Of a DNA stretch of 36,396 nt, positions 1-8,708 are shown piece after piece (position 1 is the first letter of the stretch; every line of letters starts with the position of its first letter). A program made the translations under genes and the position numbers. This stretch comes from Granulicella sp. S190 (GTDB lineage Bacteria; Acidobacteriota; Terriglobia; Terriglobales; Acidobacteriaceae). The notes below the pieces were generated by a model. The model did no database searches, was not told the origin of the DNA, and saw only the letters and a program-made list of their open reading frames with translations. The DNA lies in assembly GCF_009766095.1 (NCBI RefSeq), contig NZ_LMUD01000007.1:50221-86616 (forward strand). The letters run 5' to 3'.

Positions 1-905
1 TCCGGAATGAGCACGGTCAAGGCAGATTTGCCCTTCTGGGTTGTGAGGCTGAAACGATTTCCCTGAATCCTCGATTTGGCGCACATGAGGGCATCGCCAA
101 TCCGCAGGCCTGTCCACCGCATCAACTCGATGATCGCTCTCATTTCGGCTCCGAATTGGTCGGAGGGACGACGCGCACGCTTGTCGTACTCGAATGTGGC
201 GGCGATCACCTTTTCATAGCGGCCACTCAATAACGGCCACGTCACGCTCGGGTCAGGCTTGATAGCCTTCAACTCGGTGGCGGGGTTTCCAGCAAGCCAG
301 TGCATCTTCACGCAGTAGCCAAGAAATCTCTTGACCTTCTCGAGCCTCCTGCCTGCCGTTGTCTTGCCGATACGATCATCAGGATTCTTCGCCTTCGGTG
401 ACCACGAACTCTTCCAGTGGTCTAGGGCATCCGGCGTGATCTGGCTGAGACGGATGAGATGGTTCGAGTGCGCCCAGGCTCCGATATGTTTAGCGGCAGT
501 CCGGTATTTGCTATGGGTATGCTCGTTGCCCGAATCGCTGTCTGCCTTCACGGACGCGAGCCACCGTCCCAAAGCATGGGTGATCGTGACCTCGCCAAGC
601 TCCCGGGCTTGTTTGAGTTCATCCAACTCACGGAGTCTCTGCTTGACCGGATCCCAACTGTCCCTGATCTCTTGGGCCTGCTGTTCGGCCTTCTCCCAAG
701 AGCGGGTCTTCGCGGAGACAGTCGTGTCCTTCCCGTCTCTTAATAGATAGAGGTATTTCGCACATTTGCAACGTCTCCACTGCGGCTCGCCTTTTTTTGA
801 GCAGTCGGCGGAGTGGCGTGTGTAGACAGAGACAGTTTGGGTTTGGGGCGCAGCAAAGCAGGGTTCAGTTCGTGCATGCAAAAGAGTAACATTGCTCTCT
901 TGCAA
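1..905 (-). CDS. Tyrosine recombinase (phage/island integrase), 3' part cut by the window edge
   Basis: An open frame on the minus strand runs off the left edge, with about 300 residues visible. Near the N-terminus (reading RHSADC, then RRCKCAKYLYL) is a His/Cys cluster that may bind zinc, as in many acidobacterial integrases. A basic helical core-binding region follows (SAKTRSWEKAEQQAQEIRD onwards), then the start of the catalytic domain: RWTGLRIGDAL holds the first catalytic Arg (codon 104-102), and TQKGKS fits the beta-hairpin Lys. The C-terminal His-x-x-Arg, His/Trp and Tyr residues lie outside the window. No ATG is available in this frame. The best start is TTG at 905, with a GGGAG 10 bases upstream; TTG at 881 is an alternative. 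The gene begins about 50 bases from the tRNA-Phe 3' end and is read away from it, which is typical of an element integrated in that tRNA. Family call is firm; start is uncertain. Confidence 0.88.
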   Translation of the reverse strand, partial: MQESNVTLLHARTEPCFAAPQTQTVSVYTRHSADCSKKGEPQWRRCKCAKYLYLLRDGKDTTVSAKTRSWEKAEQQAQEIRDSWDPVKQRLRELDELKQARELGEVTITHALGRWLASVKADSDSGNEHTHSKYRTAAKHIGAWAHSNHLIRLSQITPDALDHWKSSWSPKAKNPDDRIGKTTAGRRLEKVKRFLGYCVKMHWLAGNPATELKAIKPDPSVTWPLLSGRYEKVIAATFEYDKRARRPSDQFGAEMRAIIELMRWTGLRIGDALMCAKSRIQGNRFSLTTQKGKSALTVLIP

Positions 906-953
906 TCCTCTTGCGCTCCCTGGAAAGTGCCAGCTAAGTTGTTGATTGTAAAG

Positions 954-985
954 TGGTGGCCAGAGACGGGATCGAACCGCCGACG
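954..985 (-). other. Probable attachment-site half (3' end of tRNA-Phe)
   Basis: The 3' half of the tRNA gene, with its encoded CCA, lies directly beside the integrase gene. Integrases of this class usually recombine in the T-arm or anticodon arm of the tRNA and rebuild its 3' end. The exact core and the distal copy cannot be seen; the other copy should lie left of the window. Position is inferred from gene arrangement only. Confidence 0.35.
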
Positions 986-1028
986 CCGGCCTTTTCAGGG
1001 CCGCGCTCTACCACTGAGCTATCTGGCC
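954..1028 (-). tRNA. tRNA-Phe (GAA)
   Basis: A complete cloverleaf reads on the minus strand. The acceptor stem is GGCCAGA (1028-1022) with TCTGGCC (964-958), followed by discriminator A and an encoded CCA (957-954). The D-arm reads AGCTCAGTGGTAGAGC. The anticodon stem CGGCC/GGCCG holds loop CTGAAAA, giving anticodon GAA. The T-loop reads GGTTCGATCC. Length is 75 bases. The gene seems intact, so any integration at this site restored a functional 3' end. An integrase gene starts about 50 bases downstream, and a good promoter lies 120 bases upstream. Confidence 0.97.
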
Positions 1029-1150
1029 TTGGCATGAACGCCTATATCGGGGATCGCCAAGAACCACCGTGCGTTGCTTCTACATCTACCGGCCCCGGCT
1101 TTTTAGGGGGCTCCTCGCCGGTGAGGAACCAGCAACTCGGATGCAAGCTA

Positions 1151-1179
1151 AGTATAGCAACCTTGAGCTATCCCGCCAA
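1151..1179 (-). promoter_or_regulatory. Promoter for tRNA-Phe
   Basis: On the minus strand TTGGCG (1179-1174) and TATACT (1156-1151) are separated by exactly 17 bases, a strong sigma-70 type promoter pointing at the tRNA. The leader of about 115 bases before the tRNA contains a GC-rich inverted repeat (CCTCACCGGCGAGG) and would be removed during maturation. Most of the gap between the tRNA and the next gene is this promoter and leader. Confidence 0.65.
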
Positions 1180-1232
1180 CTCACCTCTCTCGCGCTATCC
1201 TTTGTCATAACTTTTGAACCGCAAGGATGCCT

Positions 1233-2888
1233 ATGTCCCGTTGCCTCCCAAGCTTTGCAGTTGCCTCTCTGATTTTTTGTGTTGCCACCCTTACTCAAGC
1301 GCAGGTTGCAGCATCACCCGCCCCAGTCAAGGGAGTCGTCGCAGTGGCGTCACCCCGCGAGCAGCGCGCGATCAAAGCTTTCAATGCAGCGAAGCAGAAT
1401 CCCCTCCAACTCAACGCCTTCCTCACTCGCATGCCCAAGGGCGCAGATCTGCACATGCACCTCTCCGGAGCCATCTACGCCGAGACATTTATCAAAGATG
1501 CCGCTGTCGATCTTCTCTGCGTCAACCCCACCACGCACAGCTTCGTAAAGCCGATCGGAACCACTCGCAGTATTCCACCGCAGCCTGTCTGCGGCGAAGG
1601 CAACGTCCGTGCGGACAGTGCCTTTAAGGACCAGAAGCTCTACGACGCTCTCGTCGACTCTTTCTCCATGCGAGCCTTTGTTCCCAGCGCAGGAGTCAGC
1701 GGACACGACCAGTTCTTCGCCACCTTCGAGCGCTTCGGGGGCATCAACAAATCGCATACCGGCGAGTGGCTCGATGAGGTTGCCACCCGCGCAGCGGCGC
1801 AGAACGAGCAGTACCTCGAAGTCATGGAGACGCCTATCTTCACGGATGTCGCAAAGATTAGCTCCCATATCGAATGGCCTACGACCCCAGTCGATCCTGC
1901 GCAGAATCGCACCGGAAACGCCACGGGTACCAGCCGTGAAGACCTTAGCCATCTTCGCGAGACGCTCCTCAACGCAGGCCTCCGGGAGGAGGTCGCCGTT
2001 GACCGCAAAGAGCTCGACGATGCGCTGGATAGCCGCGATGCGATAGAAAACTGCGGCCAACCCAGCGCCCGGCCAGCCTGCTCGGTCAAGATCCGATTCC
2101 TCTACCAGGTCCTCCGCGCCTTTCCTCCGCAACAGGTCTTTGCGCAGACGCTCCTCGCCTTCGAGGTCGCCTCAGTCGATCCCCGCGTCGTCGGCCTCAA
2201 CTTCGTTCAGCCCGAAGACGCCTATATGTCCATGTCGGAGTATCACCGGCAGATGCTTATGTTGGACTACCTCCACAACGTCTACCCGAAGGTCCACATC
2301 TCTCTTCACGCCGGTGAGATCGCTCCCGGCCTTGTTCCACCCGATGGTCTGCGCTTCCACATTCGTGAGGCCGTCGATCTTGGCCACGCAGAACGCATCG
2401 GCCACGGTGTCGACGTCATGTACGAAAACGAGCCTCAGGCGCTGCTAAAAGAGCTGGCTGACCGGCACATCATGGTAGAGATCAACCTCACCTCGAACGA
2501 TGTCATTCTCGGCGTCACCGCGCCGTGGCATCCTCTCCCGTCCTACCGTGCCGCCGGCGTTCCTTTCGCGCTCTCAACCGATGACGAAGGCGTCTCCCGC
2601 ATCGATCTCACCAACGAGTACACGCGCGCCGCTATGGAGTTCAACCTCTCCTATCTCGACCTGAAACAGTCCGCACGCACCAGTCTCGAGCACAACTTCC
2701 TTCCCGGAGCCAGCCTCTGGCAGCAGCCCGATGTCTTCACAAAGACCGTGCCAGCCTGCGCCGGACTGCCTCTGGGCTCAGAGAAGCCAAGCTCGAACTG
2801 CCTAAGCTTTCTTCAAGCCAACGAAAAGGCCGCCGAGCAGTGGGAGCTGGAACATCGCTACGAACGTTTTGAGTCTAGCCTGCCTTGA
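1233..2888 (+). CDS. Exported adenosine deaminase-like amidohydrolase
   Basis: Predicted to deaminate adenosine or a related purine nucleoside outside the cytoplasm. Zinc-site motifs of the adenosine deaminase family are all present: HMH in ADLHMHLSGA (about residue 74), HAGE (about 360), the catalytic His in RIGHGVDV (about 391) and the Asp pair in STDDEGVSR (about 450). The start at 1233 puts AAGG six bases upstream; the ATG at 1227 sits directly against it, so the second Met is preferred. It gives a signal peptide, MSRCLPSFAVASLIFCVATL followed by TQA, with likely cleavage near AQA. At about 551 residues it is longer than cytosolic Add (about 330), with extra N-terminal sequence and an insertion around residues 205-285, as in exported ADGF-like relatives. 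It stands alone and converges with the diguanylate cyclase gene. Substrate is not proven. Confidence 0.85.
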   Translation: MSRCLPSFAVASLIFCVATLTQAQVAASPAPVKGVVAVASPREQRAIKAFNAAKQNPLQLNAFLTRMPKGADLHMHLSGAIYAETFIKDAAVDLLCVNPTTHSFVKPIGTTRSIPPQPVCGEGNVRADSAFKDQKLYDALVDSFSMRAFVPSAGVSGHDQFFATFERFGGINKSHTGEWLDEVATRAAAQNEQYLEVMETPIFTDVAKISSHIEWPTTPVDPAQNRTGNATGTSREDLSHLRETLLNAGLREEVAVDRKELDDALDSRDAIENCGQPSARPACSVKIRFLYQVLRAFPPQQVFAQTLLAFEVASVDPRVVGLNFVQPEDAYMSMSEYHRQMLMLDYLHNVYPKVHISLHAGEIAPGLVPPDGLRFHIREAVDLGHAERIGHGVDVMYENEPQALLKELADRHIMVEINLTSNDVILGVTAPWHPLPSYRAAGVPFALSTDDEGVSRIDLTNEYTRAAMEFNLSYLDLKQSARTSLEHNFLPGASLWQQPDVFTKTVPACAGLPLGSEKPSSNCLSFLQANEKAAEQWELEHRYERFESSLP

Positions 2889-2942
2889 AGCCGCAGGATA
2901 CTGGTTAAAGCCATAAGGTCGTTAGGAAAGTAACTTAATTAG

Positions 2943-4718
2943 TTACACAATAACCGGCTTGGACTCGCCAAGCGCCAAAACCTGTTTTGCTGAAGCCGAA
3001 AGCTCTTTCTCTCCCTGGCCGTTGAAGTTCTCTCTGGCCACCACCACGCAATCGCGACCATTGCGTTTAGCGTCGTAGAGAGCATGATCTGCCATCCGCA
3101 GCAGGTCTGTGCCATCTCTTGCCGGGGCAGGGAACATCGCCATCCCAATCGACACCGTGATGGGGCGCAGCGCCTCGCCTTTGAACTTCATCCGCAGTCC
3201 GCTCACGTGGCGCCGTATCATGTTGGCCTTCGCCAGCGCCAGTTCTTCGCTGATCTCGGGAAGGAGAATTACGAACTCCTCGCCGCCGTAACGGCAGACC
3301 ACATCCTCGCTTCGCACCGTCTGCTGAAAGCAGTCGGCCACCTTGCGTAACACCACGTCGCCCGCCTCATGGCCGAAAGTGTCGTTGAATGCTTTGAAGT
3401 GATCGACATCCAGCATCAGCACTGCGAGCGACGTGTGGCGCCGAATCGCCCGCTGCACCTCGCGTTCAAGCGCAATCTCCATGAAGTGACGATTGAACAA
3501 GCTGGTCAGGCCATCCCGAATCGACTGGCTCTCAAGCTTCGCCCTGAGATTCAGCCCGGCAATCGCCATCGAAGCCAGCTCTACCATCTCCTGCACCAGT
3601 GCCATGCGGCTGGCTGCAACGTCCGCGATCTCCTGGGTCGGAAAGGAGAGATAGACAAACCCCAGCGTATCCCCCTGCGCCGCAAGCGGGATGCAGACGT
3701 AGTTGTCTGGCGCGGAACCTATGAAGTGAATGCAATGAAGCTCCGATTGTCCAGGCTTTCGCCATCGCAGTCTTCCCGCTCGCAGCCCACAGCACGCGTC
3801 CATATCGAACCCTTCAGACAGAGCCGAAGGATCGTTCCAGGAGGCCACCACCTCCAACATGCTTCGCGAGTTGTTGATGATCAAAGTTGCGCCGCTGCTC
3901 CCCGGCACAAGCTCCCGGAAATGTCGCACGGCGCACTCCTGGGCCTCCTTCGCGGTGACGCACAGCTGCAGTTCGTCGCGAGCTTCCTTCAATAGAATCG
4001 CCTCGGCACCCCGCCGCTCCAGCTCCTCGATCGTCGCCTCCAACTGATCGTTCGCCAGCGAAATCTGTTTTTCAAACGACCGCTGCCGCACCGCATCCTT
4101 CAGCAAAAAAGCGAAGAGCGCGATCACGACGAACAAAGAAAATCCCAGAAACCCTGCTCCAGAGAGGAGACTTCGATCCCGGCTGTCCTGCGACTCGTCC
4201 GAACGCCTTCGCAACAAGCCTCGTTCCTCCTCCTGCACCGCGTTAATGATGCGCCGGCAGTCCTGAATGTGCCCTTCGGGAATCTTTCCGGGCCGTTCAA
4301 ATCCATCGACCACCTGGTACAGCTCCTGCACCTTCGCATCCAGCTCCTGCACATTTCGAATCTGCGTGGGATTGTCCTGAAGCAGACTCTCCAGATTGAG
4401 CACGCCGGTGTGCATGGCCACAGCAGCCGTCTGCGCACCTCGCTTTTCGGCCTCGTCTCCGGTTGCTTCGTATAACTGCATCCCGTAGCTCACGCGATCC
4501 AGCCGCTGTGACTCAGTCTGCAGGCTGGTAAGGATGGCGTGCGATCCGTCAAGCCAGTTGCGAGTCTCGATAAGATGCTGCGTATTTGTATAGACGACGA
4601 AGCCGCCCGCGCAGGTAAAGACGATGGCGCAGACGGCACAACCTACCAGCACAGGGATCACCCGGCTCGGCTTTATAGGGAGACGATGACTTCGCATCAC
4701 GGAGGGTAAACTCAGCAT
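2943..4718 (-). CDS. Membrane diguanylate cyclase (sensor-GAF-GGDEF)
   Basis: Predicted to make cyclic di-GMP from two GTP in response to a periplasmic or cytoplasmic signal. Layout: transmembrane segment at about 20-42, a helical periplasmic domain of about 145 residues (CHASE3-like in pattern), a second transmembrane segment at 190-207, a short coiled coil, a GAF-like domain (about 245-395) and a C-terminal GGDEF domain (about 395-560). The active-site motif is GGEEF at 478-482 in RYGGEEF, so it should be catalytic. RSED at 469-472, five residues before it, is an intact RxxD inhibitory site, so product feedback is expected. AAGGAG seven bases before the ATG at 4718 supports the start. No EAL domain or partner gene is nearby. 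The GAF ligand is unknown. Confidence 0.93.
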   Translation of the reverse strand: MLSLPSVMRSHRLPIKPSRVIPVLVGCAVCAIVFTCAGGFVVYTNTQHLIETRNWLDGSHAILTSLQTESQRLDRVSYGMQLYEATGDEAEKRGAQTAAVAMHTGVLNLESLLQDNPTQIRNVQELDAKVQELYQVVDGFERPGKIPEGHIQDCRRIINAVQEEERGLLRRRSDESQDSRDRSLLSGAGFLGFSLFVVIALFAFLLKDAVRQRSFEKQISLANDQLEATIEELERRGAEAILLKEARDELQLCVTAKEAQECAVRHFRELVPGSSGATLIINNSRSMLEVVASWNDPSALSEGFDMDACCGLRAGRLRWRKPGQSELHCIHFIGSAPDNYVCIPLAAQGDTLGFVYLSFPTQEIADVAASRMALVQEMVELASMAIAGLNLRAKLESQSIRDGLTSLFNRHFMEIALEREVQRAIRRHTSLAVLMLDVDHFKAFNDTFGHEAGDVVLRKVADCFQQTVRSEDVVCRYGGEEFVILLPEISEELALAKANMIRRHVSGLRMKFKGEALRPITVSIGMAMFPAPARDGTDLLRMADHALYDAKRNGRDCVVVARENFNGQGEKELSASAKQVLALGESKPVIV

Positions 4719-4924
4719 AAAAACTCTCCTTGGGTTTCTTCGGATTGGATCTCTTCGGAAACGACCATTCGATCCGTGCTGGATCGACAGGTCTCAACTA
4801 TTTTTGAACAAACTTCAGATCATTCCGCTCCATCAAGTTCGTTGCCCCATGACTGGAGAGATGCACTGATCCTCAATCTCCCTGGTTCTTCTCAAAGGCC
4901 GCGCTAAACTCATCTCCAGAGCCC

Positions 4925-5224
4925 ATGAAAAAAGCCGTCACCACTCTCCTCCAGTTCTTCCTCTTCCTGATCGTCTTCGGGGCCTTCTCGCTCTTTCCGC
5001 CGTTCCACATCCAACACGTCCTCAGCTCAACCCCGGCCGGCACTCGCATCTTCGTCGCCGACGGTCTTCTCCTCGCGTTTGCCGTCTATCTTCTTATCGT
5101 CCTGATCGAAGTTTTGATGAAGCGCCTTCGTCTCTCTGCTCCCTGGACGACCCTCGCCTTTGTCCTCGCTGCGATCCTCGGACTCCTGATGAAGTTCGGT
5201 CTCCTCACGCGCTCTGCTTTTTAG
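4925..5224 (+). CDS. Small membrane protein of unknown function
   Basis: A 99-residue protein with three hydrophobic segments (about 5-25, 43-66 and 74-96), the second followed by a positive cluster MKRLRL, which suggests a cytoplasmic loop. I do not recognise a family. It ends 32 bases before the PLP decarboxylase gene on the same strand and is probably cotranscribed with it. The upstream 206 bases are shared with the divergent diguanylate cyclase gene and contain no other gene. Confidence 0.7.
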   Translation: MKKAVTTLLQFFLFLIVFGAFSLFPPFHIQHVLSSTPAGTRIFVADGLLLAFAVYLLIVLIEVLMKRLRLSAPWTTLAFVLAAILGLLMKFGLLTRSAF

Positions 5225-5256
5225 CCGATCAGCCTACCCGGGAAATCAGCAAATCC

Positions 5257-6636
5257 ATGTCAGACAGACTCTTCCAACTACTTAACGACGCTCAGCATCG
5301 TCTGGATGCAGGCTTCTCCCACCTTCCGCCGAACCCCGCACCACCGCTGGACGAAGCTGCCTCTGCGATCCTCCACCAGGTCGCAGACCGCCTGCAGGAC
5401 AACTACCCCTACGCCCACCCTCTCTACGCCGGCCAGATGCTGAAACCGCCCCATCCCATCGCTCGCGCCGCCTACGCATTGGCCATGTCGGTCAACCCGA
5501 ACAACCACGCCCTCGACGGAGGCCGCGCCAGCTCCTCCATGGAGGTCGAAGCCGTCTCCGCGCTGGCGAAGATGTTCCATCTGCCGCAGCACCTCGGCCA
5601 TCTCTCCAGCGGCGGAACCTTTGCCAACCTGGAAGCCCTATGGGTCGCCGGTCAGCTTACGCCGGGCAAAGCCATTGCCGCCTCCGACCAGGCCCACTAC
5701 ACGCACAGCCGCATCTCAAGCGTGCTCGGCCTGCCCTTCCACGCTGTACCTTCCGATGCCTCCGGCCGCATGGGCCTCGCCGCCCTCGAGCATCTTCTCG
5801 AGACATCGAATATAGGCACCGTCGTCGTCACCTTGGGCACCACCGCTATCGGCTCCGTCGACCCACTGGACCAGATCCTCCTCCTGCAACAGAGATACAA
5901 CTTCCGCATCCACGTCGATGCAGCCTACGGCGGCTACTTCACCCTCGCCGCCAACCTGACTCCCGAAACCCGCGCAGCCTTCGACGCCATCCCGCACGCC
6001 GACTCCATCGTCATCGATCCCCACAAGCATGGGCTTCAGCCCTACGGCTGCGGCTCCATCCTCTTTCGCGACCCTGCCGTAGGCCGCCTCTACAAGCACG
6101 ACTCGCCCTACACCTACTTCTCCTCGAAGGATCTCCACCTCGGCGAGATCTCCCTCGAGTGTTCCCGCGCCGGCGCCTCCGCCGTAGCCCTTTGGGCGAC
6201 TCAGCAGCTTCTGCCCTATGTCCCTGGAGGCGCCTTCGCGCAGGGCCTCGAATCCAGCCACACCGCCGCGCTCGAACTTTACCGCCGCCTGGCTCAATCC
6301 AACCACTTCTTCACTCCATCCCACCCGCCGCAGCTCGACATCGTCTTCTGGGCAGCCAAGGCTCCAACCCCGGAGGCCTCCTCGGCTCTGGCCCAGGCCA
6401 TCTTCGACGAAGCCGCCACCCGCGACCTGCATCTTGCTCTCGCCAAACTTTCCACGCGCTTTTTTCCACATGACACTTGGAAAGATCTCTCACGGAGTAA
6501 CCAGGAAACTACGGTCACCTGCCTCCGTTCAGTCCTGATGAAGCCAGAGCATCTCCTTTGGTTGGACCAGTTATGGCAGCGCCTTCAGGCGGCCGCCGAA
6601 AAAGTGACGGTCAATACCCCATTAGAACCAACGTAA
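5257..6636 (+). CDS. Pyridoxal-phosphate-dependent group II decarboxylase family protein
   Basis: A fold-type I PLP enzyme of the aromatic/glutamate/histidine decarboxylase superfamily. The PLP lysine is K257 in IVIDPHKHGLQPYGCG; the Asp contacting the pyridine nitrogen is D221 in HVDAAYGGY; the ring-stacking His is probably H148 in SDQAHYTHS; the phosphate-binding LSSGGTFANLEAL is at about 116-127. The N-terminal YPYAHPLYAGQM and NPNNH segments are also typical. Length (459) is normal. The reaction is probably decarboxylation of an amino acid, but the substrate cannot be read from the sequence, and some members are aldolases or carbon-carbon lyases. The Shine-Dalgarno signal is weak. The gene lies between a small membrane protein and glgP, all on the same strand. 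Confidence 0.85.
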   Translation: MSDRLFQLLNDAQHRLDAGFSHLPPNPAPPLDEAASAILHQVADRLQDNYPYAHPLYAGQMLKPPHPIARAAYALAMSVNPNNHALDGGRASSSMEVEAVSALAKMFHLPQHLGHLSSGGTFANLEALWVAGQLTPGKAIAASDQAHYTHSRISSVLGLPFHAVPSDASGRMGLAALEHLLETSNIGTVVVTLGTTAIGSVDPLDQILLLQQRYNFRIHVDAAYGGYFTLAANLTPETRAAFDAIPHADSIVIDPHKHGLQPYGCGSILFRDPAVGRLYKHDSPYTYFSSKDLHLGEISLECSRAGASAVALWATQQLLPYVPGGAFAQGLESSHTAALELYRRLAQSNHFFTPSHPPQLDIVFWAAKAPTPEASSALAQAIFDEAATRDLHLALAKLSTRFFPHDTWKDLSRSNQETTVTCLRSVLMKPEHLLWLDQLWQRLQAAAEKVTVNTPLEPT

Positions 6637-6824
6637 CTAACCTGCGTTCCATCTTTCGGTGGAGCATCCCTTTGGTAGAATCAGCCTTATTCGGTACACC
6701 AGAATGTCTTCTCTTTCGGATCTCGTGCAGAGCCTCTCCTCCACCGATAGAGTGCTGTATCGTCGCTCCTCATGCCACGCCGCCACGAGATGCAAAATTG
6801 GATGAGAAAAGGACCAACCAACGC

Positions 6825-8615
6825 ATGACTCTTTCCCCTTCCGCCCCTCTCTCCTCCGTAGATCTCTCGACCCGCACCATCGCCTACTTCTCGATGGAGA
6901 TCGCACTCTCTCCAGCCCTTCCCACCTACTCGGGTGGCCTGGGCATGCTCGCCGGCGACACCCTTCGCTCCGCTGCCGACACAGCCGCCCCCATGGTCGC
7001 GATCTCTCTCGTCCATCGCCTCGGCTACTTCCGGCAGAAGCTCTCCTCCGTCGGCCAGCAGACAGAGTCCGATGTCCCGTGGTCTCCCGAGACCACCCTC
7101 CCCAGCGCCAACCAGATCATCTCCCTCACCATGCAGGGTCGTCCGGTTCTCGTCCGCGCCTGGCGCTTCGATGTCGTCGGTACCACCGGTCACATCATCC
7201 CTGTTTTTCTGCTCGACACCGACGTTGAAGGCAACGACCCCTGGGATCGCCGCCTAACCGACCACCTCTATGGCGGTGATACCTACTATCGCCTCTGCCA
7301 GGAGACTGTGCTCGGCCTCGGCGGCATCGCGCTTCTCGACGCCCTTGCCTGTAAACCCAAGGTCTATCACATGAACGAGGGCCACGCCGCGCTGCTCGCC
7401 ATCGGCCTTCTCGAAGACCATCTCGCCGGAACCCCGCTCAAGGACGCGACCGAAGCCGACATAGAGTTCGTCCGTCAGCAGTGCGTCTTCACCACCCACA
7501 CCCCTGTTCCCGCTGGACACGATCAGTTCGGCACCGACCAGATGTATCAGGTTCTCGGCCACGAGCGCGGCGCAGCCATCGACCAGTTCGGCTGCCTCCA
7601 CAACGGCCTGATGAACATGACCTACATCGCCCTGCGCTTCTCTCGATTCGTCAACGGCGTCGCAATGCAGCACGGCAAAGTCTCGCAGCAGATGTTCCCC
7701 GACTACAAGGTCTACTCCATCACCAACGGCGTCCACGCCGCCACCTGGCTCTCCGATCAGTTTCAGGAGCTTCTCGACGAAGAGATTCCGCACTGGCGCA
7801 CCGACAACCAGTACTTCCGCTCCGTCTATGGGATCGACCCCGCCCGCATTGCCGCCGCCCATAACAAGGGCAAGCTGCGCCTCTTCAGCACGCTGGCCAA
7901 ACGCACCAAGCAGCACTTCAACCCCAACGTTCTCACTCTGGGATTTGCCCGCCGCGTCGCAACCTACAAGCGCGCCAGCCTGCTCCTGCACGATCCCAAG
8001 CGTCTCGTCGAGATTGCAGAGAAGATCGGGGGCCTCCAGATTCTCTACGCCGGCAAGGCACATCCCGCGGACAACGCCGGCAAGGGTCTCATCCGTGATG
8101 TCTTCGCCTCGGCCACCAAGCTCAACTCCTCTGCGCTCAAAATCTACTACATCGAGAACTACGACTGGGAGCTTGGCGGTCTCCTCACTCAAGGCGTCGA
8201 CGTCTGGGTCAACACGCCACGCCGCCCCTACGAGGCCTCCGGCACCTCGGGTATGAAGGCCGCGCTCAATGGTGTTCCCTCGCTCTCCATCCTCGACGGC
8301 TGGTGGATCGAAGGCTGCGCCGAAAACACCACGGGCTGGGCCATTGAAGATGGCGAAGACGAAGCGGCCGAAGCGACCAGCCTCTACCAGAAACTCGAAG
8401 AGTCCATCGCTCCCATGTACGCCAATCCCGGAGCCTGGTCGCGTATGCAGCAGCACTGCATCGCCATCAACGGCAGCTTCTTCAATACGCACCGCATGCT
8501 CGCGCAGTACTTCGAAAATTCCTACTTCCCGCCCACCATGGTGGGAGCAACGGTCAACCCTGTAAAACGTCGCCGCTCCACAGACCCCGTGACCGCGGAG
8601 CCGGCTCTGGTCTAA
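6825..8615 (+). CDS. glgP: Alpha-glucan phosphorylase (GT35)
   Basis: Predicted to release glucose-1-phosphate from glycogen or maltodextrin in the cytoplasm. Motifs of the short bacterial GT35 type appear in order: PTYSGGLGMLAGDTLRSAAD near the N-terminus, HMNEGHAALLA, TTHTPVPAGHDQF, SITNGVHAATW, RRVATYKRA, ILYAGKAHPAD, and the PLP-binding region RPYEASGTSGMKAALNG, whose Lys carries PLP. The frame is open from 6558, but that part overlaps the decarboxylase gene and reads as non-protein sequence. The ATG at 6825 begins just before recognisable family sequence and gives 596 residues. An AGGA lies 11 bases upstream, so the start is reasonable rather than certain. No other glycogen genes are visible nearby. 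Followed by 93 bases converging with the RND operon. Confidence 0.92.
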   Translation: MTLSPSAPLSSVDLSTRTIAYFSMEIALSPALPTYSGGLGMLAGDTLRSAADTAAPMVAISLVHRLGYFRQKLSSVGQQTESDVPWSPETTLPSANQIISLTMQGRPVLVRAWRFDVVGTTGHIIPVFLLDTDVEGNDPWDRRLTDHLYGGDTYYRLCQETVLGLGGIALLDALACKPKVYHMNEGHAALLAIGLLEDHLAGTPLKDATEADIEFVRQQCVFTTHTPVPAGHDQFGTDQMYQVLGHERGAAIDQFGCLHNGLMNMTYIALRFSRFVNGVAMQHGKVSQQMFPDYKVYSITNGVHAATWLSDQFQELLDEEIPHWRTDNQYFRSVYGIDPARIAAAHNKGKLRLFSTLAKRTKQHFNPNVLTLGFARRVATYKRASLLLHDPKRLVEIAEKIGGLQILYAGKAHPADNAGKGLIRDVFASATKLNSSALKIYYIENYDWELGGLLTQGVDVWVNTPRRPYEASGTSGMKAALNGVPSLSILDGWWIEGCAENTTGWAIEDGEDEAAEATSLYQKLEESIAPMYANPGAWSRMQQHCIAINGSFFNTHRMLAQYFENSYFPPTMVGATVNPVKRRRSTDPVTAEPALV

Positions 8616-8708
8616 ATCGACTGCAGAGATCAAAGAGAACAGAAATCGGCGCCGCAGGCGCGTCAGCCTCGATGGCAGATCGCGCCGTGCGCGCAGCACG
8701 CCGTTGCC

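Noticed and set aside
1029..1150. A further small RNA or gene between the tRNA and its promoter
   Set aside because: The sequence has one GC-rich inverted repeat but no clear gene; it is best explained as the tRNA precursor leader.
6558..6824. Upstream extension of the glucan phosphorylase
   Set aside because: It overlaps the decarboxylase coding region and lacks family-like sequence; the ATG at 6825 precedes the conserved part.
7254..8699. Long open frame on the minus strand opposite glgP
   Set aside because: Its frame lies opposite strongly conserved phosphorylase motifs and has the Gly/Val/Glu/Asp-rich composition typical of antisense frames in GC-rich DNA.
8616..8708. Another copy of the 58-bp hairpin repeat between glgP and the RND operon
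   Set aside because: It has GC-rich inverted repeats but does not match the repeat beyond short GCCGCAGGCG-like fragments.
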